The notes below the pieces were generated by a model, which worked only from the letters and a program-made list of their open reading frames with translations, was not told the origin of the DNA and ran no database searches. Positions 1 through 8,589 of a stretch of 10,000 nt of DNA are shown piece by piece (the first letter of the stretch is position 1; every line of letters starts with the position of its first letter). The stretch covers positions 7,501 through 17,500 of the forward strand of contig JABUQX010027550.1 of assembly GCA_015478945.1 (NCBI GenBank). Direction: 5' to 3'. Made by a program: the position numbers and the translations under genes. This DNA is from Trachelipus rathkii (Eukaryota > Arthropoda > Malacostraca > Isopoda > Trachelipodidae).

Positions 1-206
1 TCATATATCAAAGATAGATACAATTTAATCGAGATTGAGGAGGCAGGATCCCATTAAGGGATTAAAAGAAATAGAAGGAATAGGCCTAAGTCAGCGCTTT
101 CGTCGCTAGAAGGAGCCAACCACACTCCAATCAATAAGGAAGAAAATAACAAAGCAAAAGGATTAACTTCGCTTTTCCACTACATATTAAACCAACTAAT
201 GGCCAT
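1..206. other. Unrecognised unique sequence
   Basis: About 200 bases of mixed composition with no open frame of note and no similarity I recognise. The only structure seen is a short perfect inverted repeat at 48-62, ATCCC and GGGAT around a 5-base loop (ATTAA). It could be the end of a dispersed repeat that continues outside the window, but nothing in the sequence proves this. Confidence 0.4.
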
Positions 207-267
207 ACACACACACACAAAGCACACACACACACACACACAGCACATGTCCCCCCACACACACACA
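207..267. repeat. Interrupted (AC)n microsatellite
   Basis: ACACAC runs are broken by AAAGC, AGCACATGT and a CCCCCC block near 251-256. It passes directly into the (TA)n array that follows, making a compound microsatellite. Confidence 0.9.
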
Positions 268-308
268 TATTATTTTATATATGTATATATATTAGTTATA
301 TATATAAC

Positions 309-351
<43 letters not shown>

Positions 352-535
352 ATAATATTATATATATATATATAGTATATACTATATTATAAGTTATATT
401 ATATATTTTTATATACAAAAAATGTTATTATATATATATATATAAAAATATATTTTATATTATATATTATAATATATATTTAATAGCTATATACACTTAT
501 ATCATACATAAATATTATATATATATGTAATATAT
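267..535. repeat. Imperfect (TA)n array
   Basis: Almost pure A and T. Long TATATA runs are interrupted by single-base slips (AA or TT at the junction) and by short non-TA pieces near 410-430 and 480-510. It can fold on itself in many registers. No coding potential. Confidence 0.92.
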
Positions 536-715
536 GGAGAAGAACAAAAATGTAAATAAAAAACAAGGTAAGAATTGAGAAGAAAAACTTTAGAAGTGAG
601 AGTCCTGTAGCTTCCAATTAAGATCCGCGACAAACACTCGCCCACAACAACCCTACACAAACGAGATAAAAGATGAAATTTTACGAGCATAATTTTTTTT
701 TAAAAAAGGTATAAG
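536..715. other. Unrecognised sequence ahead of a poly(A)
   Basis: Mostly A-rich sequence with a more complex core at about 595-670 (GTCCTGTAGC, GATCCGCGAC, CTCGCCCACA). It ends in a T9 run and an A6 run just before the poly(A). This could be the 3' end of a short retroposed copy with its tail, but I do not recognise the body. The 62-codon frame on the minus strand here has no recognisable motif. Confidence 0.35.

Positions 716-776
<61 letters not shown>
716..776. repeat. Poly(A) tract, 61 bases
   Basis: An uninterrupted run of 61 A residues on the + strand. It could be the tail of a retroposed element inserted in the + orientation or a plain homopolymer microsatellite. Its exact length is likely to be unreliable in any assembly. 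Confidence 0.95.
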
Positions 777-780
<4 letters not shown>

Positions 781-924
781 GAAATAGTTAATATTGTGAG
801 ACTAATAGTTAGATTGAGAATACAATTAATTGTTTGAGAAAAAAAAACCTGCAGTTATCCTTTCTTACTAAATTAATACAATATTTAATTTAAAAAGTTG
901 GAAGAAATTATAAACTCTTCCATT
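777..924. other. Short AT-rich spacer
   Basis: Sequence between the poly(A) and the next (TA)n array. It has no open frame of interest and no recognised motif. Confidence 0.4.
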
Positions 925-1031
925 ATAAATATATAATATAGTATTATATTTTATATATTATCTATATATATAGTATATATATTATATATATTAGTTATTA
1001 TATATATATATATATATTAGTATATTAATTA

Positions 1032-1068
<37 letters not shown>

Positions 1069-1099
1069 ATATATTATATATATATAATATATAGTTATT

Positions 1100-1138
<39 letters not shown>

Positions 1139-1208
1139 TAGAAGAAAAATATATAACTCTTTTATATATATATAATATATTATATTATATATATATATAT
1201 ATATATAA
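925..1208. repeat. Imperfect (TA)n array
   Basis: Nearly continuous TA dinucleotides with frequent one-base phase slips. One non-TA island at about 1140-1160 (AGAAGAAAAAT and ACTCTTT) splits the array in two. Confidence 0.92.
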
Positions 1209-1859
1209 AGGAGAAATACTGTTGGTTCTTCATACTATGATCAGAAAATTTGCCTCTGACTGACCAGAGTGTTAAACAGGAAATATGTTTGTGTGTTAAC
1301 CATTCAAAATAGTAAGCTAGTGCTGCAAAACTTTTTGTTTTACCATCCAGCAAACTTAAAAGCTGACGTTAGATATGAAACATATAGCAATAGAATATTT
1401 TTGAATTTGGTTAGCAATCATTTGTTATTTGCAATACATAAAAACTTATGAGACAAAGAAATTTAAGGAATTGTTCATGTTAAATAGAAGTCTTATATAA
1501 GATCACAAACAGCAATGGAATTATGTACCGTGTAGGCAAACATGAGCATGGCAGACATAGCTAGTATAAAGAGGTTGTTTAATCTGTGAATGAATTTTTG
1601 ATCACTGTTTTTTCTTGTGTTTTTTTTGTTGTTTATTTGTTTATTTTTGTGTTTTTTTTGTTTAGTTTTTTTTGTTTTGGTTTGTTTTGCAAAGAATACG
1701 AATAGATTACCAGGTCCCATAATTTTCATATTAGAATAAAACACATTGGGCCACACGAACGAAATATGGAGAATATACAGAAAATGATGGGAGGAAATAA
1801 TAAAAAATAAACCTATAATTTTTAAGTTACAAGAGAAATAAACTGCAACAGATAAAACT
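1209..1859. other. Unrecognised sequence with a T-rich low-complexity block
   Basis: No recognisable gene. A 60-codon + strand frame at 1269-1451 and an 87-codon minus-strand frame at 1493-1756 show no family motif. The second is made largely of Lys, Asn and Thr codons because it reads through the T-rich block at about 1606-1690 (T runs separated by single G residues), a degraded (TTTTG)n-like simple repeat. Part of this stretch could be very decayed upstream Pao sequence, but I found no reverse transcriptase motif in it. Confidence 0.4.
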
Positions 1860-1944
1860 GATAATAAAGGTCAGATTGGATGAAAATTAAGGTGAAATTT
1901 TAAGTTAAAAAGGTCTGCATAGAAAGCAGTGGAACAAAGGACAT

Positions 1945-2193
1945 TTGACAATCACAGAGTTGAAGGATGCAGAAAAGGCTACATATAAATATTTTCGAAA
2001 TATCGAATTTCATGACATAAAATACAAAATAAAAAAGAAAGAGACTTTACCAAAAAGGCATGTTTTATCGAAACTGTTACCATTTGAAGATGACAAAGAA
2101 ATTTTCAGAATAGGTGGCAGGAATAAAAACTTATATGTGCCATATGAGTTTAAGCATCCGATCATTTTGTCATTAAATATAATGTCACAGTAA
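1945..2193 (+). pseudogene. Open fragment of the Pao integrase N-terminal region
   Basis: The longest clean stretch of the Pao remnant, 82 codons in frame 1, ending at the TAA at 2191-2193. The frame is open upstream to the TAA at 1906-1908, so the TTG at 1945 is not a true start: the peptide is the middle of a polyprotein. It carries the conserved 'IGGR...YEFKHPI' block that lies just before the integrase HHCC zinc finger in BEL/Pao elements. Homology then continues in frame 3 from 2184 (VIIIRRFHMINEHLGRVG), so the two frames overlap and a frameshift, not a natural stop, ends this piece. Confidence 0.85.
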
Positions 2194-2882
2194 TTATTAT
2201 AAGGCGTTTCCATATGATTAATGAGCATTTAGGTAGAGTAGGAGAGAAAAGGTATGGATTAATATTCTCACGAATAAGTAACAAAATCATACATTGAGAA
2301 ATGTTATATTCATTGGACACATGGATTTATCAATGCTCTTAGAAGGTTTATATGCTACAGAGGTAATGTAAAATCAATCCGATCGGACAACGGAACAAAT
2401 TTTGTGAAAGCAAATAAAGAATTAAGAGCAAATTAAAAATGGAATAACAAGCAATTGAACAAAATGTTAGAGCAAAAGGAAATACAGTGGATATTCCAAC
2501 CACCTCATGCTTCTCATAAAGGAGGTCATTCTGAAAGACACATTCGAACTGTGAGAAATATATATTCCAAGCTTCACTCTCAGAACAGCCAATAAGGTTG
2601 ACAGATGACAATTTGAATACTTTATTCTGTGAAATTGAATTCATCATAGACAACCACCCACTGACTGAAGTTACCAATGACTTAGAAAACTTAGAAGCTT
2701 GACATCCAACCATCTACTAACCCTTAAAGGCAACAACATTTCCTCCAGGCTTTTTCCACCATAAGGATTGTTAGTTACATAGAAGATGAAATCAAGTTCA
2801 GTATCTTGCAGATCTATTTTTGGAGAAGATGAATTAGCTGCAGAATAGAAGTAAATGAATAGCAGAAAGAGAATCACACAAA

Positions 2883-3101
2883 GAAGGTGATCTAGCTCTT
2901 TTAATAGATGACATGAAGCCTAGAAACATGTGAAATTTAGGAAGAATTTTGATGGTATACAAAGATGATTCAGACAGAGTAAGAGTAATAGATGTAAAAA
3001 TAAACAAAGAGAAAAACATTTTGAGTACGACAGTTCTAAAGAGACCAATTACAAAATTGATTTTGTTGAGAAGGCACAGGACTGTAAAAAGAGAATTATA
3101 A
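2883..3101 (+). pseudogene. Pao integrase C-terminal domain remnant
   Basis: A frame 3 segment of 73 codons including the TAA at 3099-3101. It reads EGDLALLIDDMKPRN, then LGRILMVY, then RVRVIDVK and RPITKLILLRRH. This is the small C-terminal module found after the catalytic core in BEL/Pao integrases. One internal TGA at 2931-2933 stands where family members normally have Trp, so a single G-to-A change would explain it. The TAA at 3099-3101 is probably the original end of pol, because the polypurine tract follows within 40 bases. Confidence 0.85.
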
Positions 3102-3135
3102 ACTAAAAAGAGTAGGAAGGCTTAATTTTCTTTCT

Positions 3136-3149
3136 AAAAAAGGAGGCAA
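3136..3149 (+). other. Polypurine tract of the Pao element
   Basis: AAAAAAGGAGGCAA, almost all purine, lies between the end of the pol remnant and the putative LTR start. In LTR retrotransposons this tract primes plus-strand DNA synthesis and sits directly before the 3' LTR. Confidence 0.7.
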
Positions 3150-3151
3150 TG

Positions 3152-3799
3152 TGTTATATTTTGCATAAAAAAAAAGGAAAAATACTGATGCTTAACCAAC
3201 TGTGGTAAATAACATTTTTCTACGACTGACAAAAACATGAAATGAGAAGAAAAGTAAAAATGGCTTGCAAGAAGAAAATCTGCATATGCAATCAGATTTG
3301 AAGGTGTAGCAATTGAGAGGGCTTGAAAAAAACAGAAAAAAAATTAAAGAAAGAAAATAATACAGTAAAATAAGAAACAAAGAAAATAGAAGATACTGTA
3401 AACAAGAAAAATACATTAAAACAAAAGAAAAAAAGCTGCTTAAGAAAGAAAATACTGACTTTACCTGAGCAATAGAAAATAAAAGGTAAAAGTGCAGAGT
3501 TGAAGTTTAAGCAACACAAGGAAGGTATTGAAGAAGACATAGAAACATCTACTGACTCTTGCAAAAAGCAAAAAGGATTCACAAAGAACAAAATTAGATA
3601 AGGATATCCAAAGCAATTGATAAGAGTAAAAATCCTTCCAGCAACTTGTATAATAATACAATTAAAGCATCCCTATAACCTGAGCCACCAAAAACCATCC
3701 TTTCTGAAATCATTATTCATCAGAATGGAAGATCAGTTGAAGTTGACGTTGTTATTATTATAATAGTTGTTATGAATGTTGTTTGAATATAAAATAACA
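3152..3799 (+). repeat. Probable 3' LTR of the BEL/Pao element
   Basis: Starts TGTTATATTTTGC just after the polypurine tract and ends ATAAAATAACA. The terminal hexamers TGTTAT (3152-3157) and ATAACA (3794-3799) are exact inverted complements and keep the TG...CA termini of LTRs. The 648-base length is plausible for the family. The LTR may instead start at the TG at 3150. The + strand is A-rich, so the minus-strand frames across 3192-3661 are rich in Phe, Leu and Ser and are not genes. The 5' LTR is not in the window, so the ends cannot be confirmed by comparing the pair. Bases 3800-3804 (TTTCA) would begin the target-site copy. Confidence 0.62.
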
Positions 3800-4025
3800 T
3801 TTCAAATGAAATATAGATAAAAATCGAGTTTTTATTGCAAATACAAGAGAAAAAGATATAAATAAACTATTAAAATATTTTATTTTATATATAATTACAT
3901 TATGTAAATATATATTTTATATTCTTATATTTTTTTATAGAAAATGTTCACTTTTTGGCTGTGTGTAAATACAAGATTTGTGAAAAATGTCTTTTCTTTA
4001 TTTTTTTTGAGTACAATCAAAAAAA
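3800..4025. other. AT-rich sequence after the LTR
   Basis: No gene or recognised repeat. It includes a short AT-rich patch at about 3865-3945 and two T-rich runs. It is presumably the genomic flank of the Pao insertion. Confidence 0.4.
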
Positions 4026-4048
4026 ATATATATATATTATATATATAT

Positions 4049-4093
<45 letters not shown>

Positions 4094-4150
4094 TTATATA
4101 TATATACATATATATAATATGATATATATATATATAATTCTGAGATAATG

Positions 4151-4186
<36 letters not shown>
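4026..4186. repeat. Imperfect (TA)n array
   Basis: TA dinucleotides with one-base slips and one short non-TA insert at about 4137-4150 (TTCTGAGATAATG). Confidence 0.92.
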
Positions 4187-4190
<4 letters not shown>

Positions 4191-4191
<1 letters not shown>

Positions 4192-4212
4192 AGAGAGAGA
4201 GAGGAGAGAGAG
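4191..4212. repeat. (GA)n microsatellite
   Basis: GAGAGA with one GAGGAG slip, separated from the preceding (TA)n array by only a few bases (GTTA). It forms a compound microsatellite with it. Confidence 0.88.
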
Positions 4213-5018
4213 AAATATTGTTTCATTATTCGGTGTGGCTACTGTAATGATCTAGCTGTTCGGTAGGATACGAAATTAGATAATAATTATTATTCATCTT
4301 AAATATCAATTGTTTTAAGAAACTTCCTAATTACCACATTGAAATATGACCCCCCATCCTCCCATTCCTCTAGATTTCCTATATTTTAATAGCTGGTTTT
4401 AAAAGCTATAAATTTGTATAGATTTTCACCAAGTAGAATAAAAAAAAGCGGAAAAAACATTGAATTTGTCAAAGAAGTATTTTAGTTCCTAAATATATTT
4501 GCAACTTAGTATATAGTTAGTTAGCAACTCCACCTTGGAATAGGTTTGTGAAAATTTTGAAAACAAAAGTTAAAATTCAACAAGGTGAGGCTCGTGAACT
4601 TGATAATCAAAACTTATTAAAAATTGTCCAATGATAATTTCAAAGACAATTTTTTTTAATCACTTTTAACTCAGTTTTAAGGAAATCAGTGAGTGACAAG
4701 AACTTCAAAAACTCTTGATGCCTATCGAAAATAATTCCTTTTACCTAGATGCCGTCTTGTGGGAAAACTTGCAAAGGTGCTAGAGTAAAATTTCAAATTA
4801 TATATTGACCTCTGAAGCAATAGAAATAAAAGAATTTGAAAGCCTTAACAAGAGTGGTACTCGTACTATATGGAATCCTTCGCAGGAAAAAAAAGAGGAT
4901 ATTTCTTGGAAACGTTAGAATGGAAGTAGAAACAGTAAAATAAAGTGTAACTTCAAACTGATTCTTTCTCGCATTTTCAGATAACCTTTTTAATTTGAAA
5001 TTAAAATACACCTTGTGA
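4213..5018. other. Unrecognised unique non-coding sequence
   Basis: About 800 bases with no convincing coding frame on either strand and no repeat family I recognise. A 72-codon minus-strand frame at 4793-5011 has no recognisable domain and no supporting context. A C-rich patch lies at 4350-4370 (ACCCCCCATCCTCCC). This is one of the more complex stretches of the window. Confidence 0.4.

Positions 5019-5108
<90 letters not shown>
5019..5108. repeat. Perfect (AAT)30 microsatellite
   Basis: Ninety bases of uninterrupted AAT repeat, counted as 30 units, with no substitution or slip. This contrasts with the ragged (TA)n arrays on either side. Confidence 0.95.
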
Positions 5109-5209
5109 TTAAAAATATAACTGATAAATTAATATATATGTGCGTAGGTTTAGAATGTAAATTAACTCTTGCTTTCCTAAGGGAAGCAAATCACCGTTAT
5201 TCGCCTTGA

Positions 5210-5212
<3 letters not shown>
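5109..5212. other. Short unique spacer with a small hairpin
   Basis: No gene. An inverted repeat at 5171-5187 (GCTTTCC / GGGAAGC around TAA, one T-G wobble) could form a small stem-loop. No role can be assigned. Confidence 0.4.
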
Positions 5213-5257
<45 letters not shown>

Positions 5258-5331
5258 AAAATATATAATACAAGGCATATATATTATATATTATATATAT
5301 ATATATATATATTATAATATATATAATATAT
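5213..5331. repeat. Imperfect (TA)n array in two blocks
   Basis: A clean TA run at 5213-5252 and a slipped run at about 5277-5331, separated by GAAAATATATAATACAAGGC. Confidence 0.9.
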
Positions 5332-5400
5332 AGTGTGTGTGTTATTTGACGTGCTAAAATTAATTTCGGATTCCGATTTCATCGTCCCATCACTAGATAT
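5332..5400. other. Unique island between (TA)n arrays
   Basis: About 65 complex bases after a short GTGTGTG. It contains TCGGA-T-TCCGA (5366-5376), a perfect 5-base inverted repeat. Nothing recognised. Confidence 0.4.
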
Positions 5401-5511
5401 ACTTTATATATATATTTATATATACTATGATATATATTATATATATAATATAAATATAGTATATATGATAAATATATATATATATATATTATTATATATA
5501 TAATATTTAAA
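5401..5511. repeat. Imperfect (TA)n array
   Basis: TA-rich sequence with frequent slips, less regular than its neighbours and with scattered G and C bases. Confidence 0.85.
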
Positions 5512-5799
5512 ATTCATGAAGAAAATTACAAGGCATGTTCTTCTAAATCGTGACCTTTAAATCAGAAATATTAGAAGAATGATAATTGTTAACAAAATTA
5601 AATGTGAACAGATTTTTCTTCAGGAAATAGAATTCGGCTTTTCGCATTATACTTTTTTTCCATTACTCTCATAAGGTGCAAAATTTCGAGAAAAAAATTT
5701 TTGAACTTGTGTGCTGAACACCTTTGTTAGGTCTATTACAAGTATTTCAGTGAACAAAGACCGAATAAGAATTGACACAAGAGTTGAAATAACAAACAG
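5512..5799. other. Unrecognised unique sequence
   Basis: Nearly 290 bases of AT-rich complex sequence with no open frame of interest on either strand and no recognised motif. Confidence 0.4.
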
Positions 5800-5861
5800 T
5801 GTATATATAATATATATATATAATATATACTATAATATATATTTATAATATATATATATAT
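5800..5861. repeat. Short imperfect (TA)n array
   Basis: TA repeats with several slips, followed by a 67-base unique island (5862-5928) before the next array. Confidence 0.88.
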
Positions 5862-5928
5862 GCTCATCAGGTTCAAAGAAAATATCTATCTTTCAACATA
5901 ACCATATCATTCCCCAGCGCTGATTTCA

Positions 5929-6045
5929 TATATATATATATATAATATATATATATATTATTATATATATATATATATATAATATATAATATATATATAC
6001 TAATATATATATATAATATAATATATATATATATAATATAATATT
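5929..6045. repeat. Imperfect (TA)n array bordering the LINE on its 5' side
   Basis: TA repeats with slips, ending at ATATT before GGCTTAGG, where LINE-type composition begins. A 69-codon minus-strand frame reads through this array as an Ile/Tyr run and is not a gene. Confidence 0.9.
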
Positions 6046-6199
6046 GGCTTAGGTGGGAAATGCCTAGGGTGGGGAGTCCCACAAAGGTGCAGCTGAGTGT
6101 GATATATTAAAGAAGGGGAAGATGGTGAGGAAGAGGTAATCTAGGTGGTCGATGTAGATGAACGTCGGAGAGGGTAAACGAGATTGAAGAGGAGGAAGT

Positions 6200-6830
6200 G
6201 GGGTAATGTTTGAAAAAAAAGGTTGGATGTGCTAGGGTTAACAGAAACTAAGTTGAAGGGAAAGAGGAGATGGATTTTGGAAAATACAAGGGTATGATAT
6301 CAGGGGTGAACGAGGGGAGGCGAGAAGGGGTGGCATAGTTATGAGGAAGAGGTGTGTAAGTAAGGTTGTGCGCAGGTGAGTTCGAGGGATAATGTGGGTA
6401 AAGGAAATTCGGGGGGGAAATGTGGGTTTTATATGCGCATATGCCCAGTGAATGGGGAGGGAGAGGAGAGAGGGGAAAGATTTGGAGTGAGTTGAATGAG
6501 TGGTTGGGAAAGTTCGGGGGTAAATGATAAAATGTCTATTTGGGAATTTGAATGAGGAGTGGAAGGGAGCGGTGGGAAGAATTAATAGACCATTTGGGTA
6601 GGGGAGAGGAATGTTAATGGAGAAAGAAGTCTGTTAGAGTTATGTGTTGAAAGAAGAATGATAGTGGGAAATACTTGGTTCAAAAAACAGTGAAAATCAT
6701 AAGTATACATGAAGAGTAATAACGGGGGGAGGCGGTATGATTATGGTGTGTTAATATGGAAGGAAGAGCAGATTACTAGATGTAAAGTTGTATTTAGAGG
6801 GCGGTAGGGGATATCCGGATCACTAGTTTT
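6200..6830 (+). pseudogene. APE-type endonuclease domain of the LINE, broken
   Basis: This domain nicks target DNA to start reverse transcription. Motifs seen: LDVLGLTETKLKGK in frame 1 from 6223, with the metal-binding-type Glu at 6244-6246; MDFGKYKGMISGVNEG in frame 3 from 6270; FGNLNEE in frame 2 from 6539, where the family has Gly-Asp-x-Asn, so the Asp reads as Asn; LLELCVERRMIVGNTWFKK in frame 1 (6631-6687); NHKYT followed by TGA where Trp is usual (6695-6712, frame 2); and the terminal Asp-His pair of the SDH motif at 6818-6823. The motifs are in the right order and spacing but in different frames, so no functional protein can result. Confidence 0.8.
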
Positions 6831-7059
6831 GTGGGTGCTAGGATAAGGGTCGGGGGGAGGAGTGACAGTAAGTGTAAATGGAGAAAAGAGGAGAGGTAGA
6901 ATGATAAGTTGAAAATGGATGACGACAGTGGTAAGAGGGAGTTGAGAGAGGGATGGAGGATAGGTGGAGAGACGTGGAGGGACGGGATTGGGGAGGTGAG
7001 AGGGAGTGGATGAATTTAAATGAGCAGTTATGTGAAGAGGCTTAGAACGGCTCAGTGGA

Positions 7060-7560
7060 TGTTAAAAAAGGGATGGGGGCAAGCAGAAGGAAGGGAGTGA
7101 ATGGTGGAGTGAGAGGTGAAGGAGGTGTGAGAAAGGAAAAGGAGGCTTATAGTGAACCATGACGTTAGGAACAGTAGGAGAGAGAAAGCTGGGAGGAATA
7201 AGAAGGGTTAGAGTGGAAGCAAAGAGGTCGGTGGAGAGACGAAGAGAAGAGCAAAAGATGAATGTTGTAGAAAGTGACGGAAAATTTTGACTCGGGGAAG
7301 CAAGATATTCTGGAAAGCAGTAAATAAAAAAAAGAAAGAGGGTTGGGGAGAGATTAAGGGAGGAGATGGGAGTGGATAGGAGGAGAGGATGGGTGAGGAA
7401 ACGTGGGGAAGTATTGTTAGCTGGAATTGAATGAGTGGTGGGGGGGAGGAAGATTTGCAAGAGTGGGATGGGGAGTAATTGGGAAGAGGGGGAGGATGAC
7501 AATAACAAATGGAGATTATAGCGCCTTGAATAAAGAAAAAAAGGAAGTCCGCATGGAATG
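7060..7560 (+). pseudogene. Linker between LINE endonuclease and RT, broken
   Basis: A basic, Lys/Arg/Glu-rich region matching the spacer that joins the two domains in these elements. EWWSE is seen at 7099-7113 and a KEKEAYS-like block at about 7134-7155. Several stops interrupt it. It contains the canonical G-quadruplex motif at 7465-7492. Confidence 0.6.
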
Positions 7561-8260
7561 GCGTTGGAAATGGAAATGTTGCAGAGGGAGATAGGTAGGC
7601 AGGAATGGCTGTAAGGTTAATTTAGATAGTGGGAGTGGTGAAGTACACAGATTTGAGGATGGTTGTTGGTTCCCCTGTATAAGGGGAAGGATAGATGGAT
7701 GTGGGAATTATAGATGGTATAGTCCTTTTAAGTGTGAGGAAGTCTAGGGAGAATACTGAATTGAGAGTAGTGAGGGTTTAACGGAGGGAGAATGGGGGAA
7801 GAACAGGGAGGATTTAGGGAGAAGAGGGTGTGTGGACCAAGTGGTTACACTAAAGATGCTTGTGGAGAAAAGTAGTGAGAGGGGAAAGGGAAGTGTATGG
7901 GTGTTTTTTAGATTTTAGAGAAGCATATGATAGTCAGTGAAGAGGGGTAATTGTGAGGGTTTGGAGGAAAATGGAGTGGGGTGTAAAAAAGGTATTAGGC
8001 CTTTTATAGGAATAGTAGAATGTGTGTGAGAGGAGGGGAGAGTGAGAGGTTTGGGGTGGTGAGAGGATTGAGGCCGGGGTGTGTAATCGCCGTGGCTATT
8101 CAATTTGTTATGGAGAGTGTATTTGCAGAGGGATTGGGAGAGAGGGGAGGGTGGTGGGAATTATGACATGGGAATGATAGAGGGAAGTCCAACATGATAC
8201 TGGTTTGCGGCACGAGTACTCGCCCTAGATGGCGAAGAACGCCGGAAGCTGAGTATTTCG
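7560..8260 (+). pseudogene. LINE reverse transcriptase domain, broken
   Basis: This domain copies the element RNA into DNA at the nicked target. The entry motif QGGFRE is at 7804-7821 (frame 1). CVDQVVTLKMLVEK follows at 7829-7870 in frame 2. Motif A reads FLDFREAYDS at 7905-7934 (frame 3), with the catalytic-type Asp at 7911-7913. The motif B region reads RGLRPGCVIAVAIQFVMESV from about 8062 in frame 1. Motif C, normally an Asp-Asp pair, cannot be read: near 8191-8201 only one Asp codon (GAT at 8196) followed by Thr can be aligned, after a frame change. At least four frame changes and several stops make the domain non-functional. Confidence 0.82.
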
Positions 8261-8589
8261 AGTGAGGTGAGTTGAGAGAATGTGTGACAAAGGGCTTAAA
8301 ATAATCCAGTAGTATAGAGTAAATGTAGTGTTGAGAGGAGAAAGAGGAGGGGGAGGGGGTGAGTGTAGAGTAGGGGATTTGTCCGTTATAAGAAGAAGTA
8401 ACGATTTTAGATGATTTAAGGATTGGAGTTTGTGGGTAAGGGGGGGTGATGAGCGAGGATAGCAAATATAAGTAGGAGAAGTAATGAGACTTTGATTTCT
8501 TCGAGTGTCTAAGAGAATTATGAAAGGGGGGATTTTCACAGAAAGTTAAGATCAAGGTAGTGTGAAAAATTTGGTTGTACCAGCGGTGT

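Larger units (their letters stand above)
1860..3149 (+). pseudogene. Decayed BEL/Pao retrotransposon pol, integrase portion
   Basis: This is the 3' part of a BEL/Pao-type polyprotein, whose integrase inserts the element's cDNA into host DNA. Seen, in order: a lead-in with LTITELKDAEKA at 1945-1980; FRIGGRNKNLYVPYEFKHPI near 2104-2163; the zinc-binding pair H-x4-H (2211-2213 and 2226-2228, frame 3); then SLDT (2310-2321), FINALRRF (from 2326), RSDNGTNF with a catalytic-type Asp at 2386-2388, and GGHSER with a Glu at 2533-2535. DNLNTLFCEIEFII and HPLTEV follow in frame 3, then QVQYLADLF at about 2793-2816. The C-terminal region (2883-3101, frame 3) has GDLALLID, RVRVIDVK and RPITKLILL. The frame alternates between 1 and 3, with in-frame stops at 2434, 2700, 2718 and 2931. 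The two zinc-binding Cys and the first catalytic Asp are missing, which fits an internal deletion near 2270-2310. It is dead. No protease or reverse transcriptase is present. The family call is strong and the exact 5' edge uncertain. Confidence 0.88.

Noticed and set aside
207..267. Possible CRISPR-like or tandem regulatory array
   Set aside because: It is a plain (AC)n microsatellite with no spacer-repeat structure.
1493..1756. An 87-codon minus-strand Lys/Asn-rich frame
   Set aside because: Its middle is a translated T-rich simple repeat and no family motif is present.
1209..1859. Possible upstream Pao reverse transcriptase or protease
   Set aside because: Reading the + strand frames gave no RT or protease motif, so the remnant is taken to start near 1860.
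2348..3019. Minus-strand frames of 121, 68 and 61 codons
   Set aside because: They are antisense to Pao integrase blocks that are clearly recognisable on the + strand.
3192..3661. Three minus-strand frames rich in Phe, Leu and Ser, resembling membrane proteins
   Set aside because: They mirror the A-rich + strand of the putative LTR. The hydrophobic look comes from TTT, CTT and TCT codons. The frames overlap one another and have no motif.
5873..6082. A minus-strand frame with a long Ile/Tyr run
   Set aside because: It is a read-through of a (TA)n array, not a protein.
7062..7508. A 148-codon minus-strand open frame
   Set aside because: It is antisense to the LINE linker. The C/T-rich strand has few stop codons, giving a Ser/Pro/Leu run with no domain. 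The sense strand carries LINE motifs.
8100..8555. Overlapping minus-strand frames of 151 and 104 codons
   Set aside because: Both are antisense to the LINE RT and post-RT region, both are low in complexity (Ser, Pro, Leu, His), and they overlap in different frames, as expected of composition artefacts.
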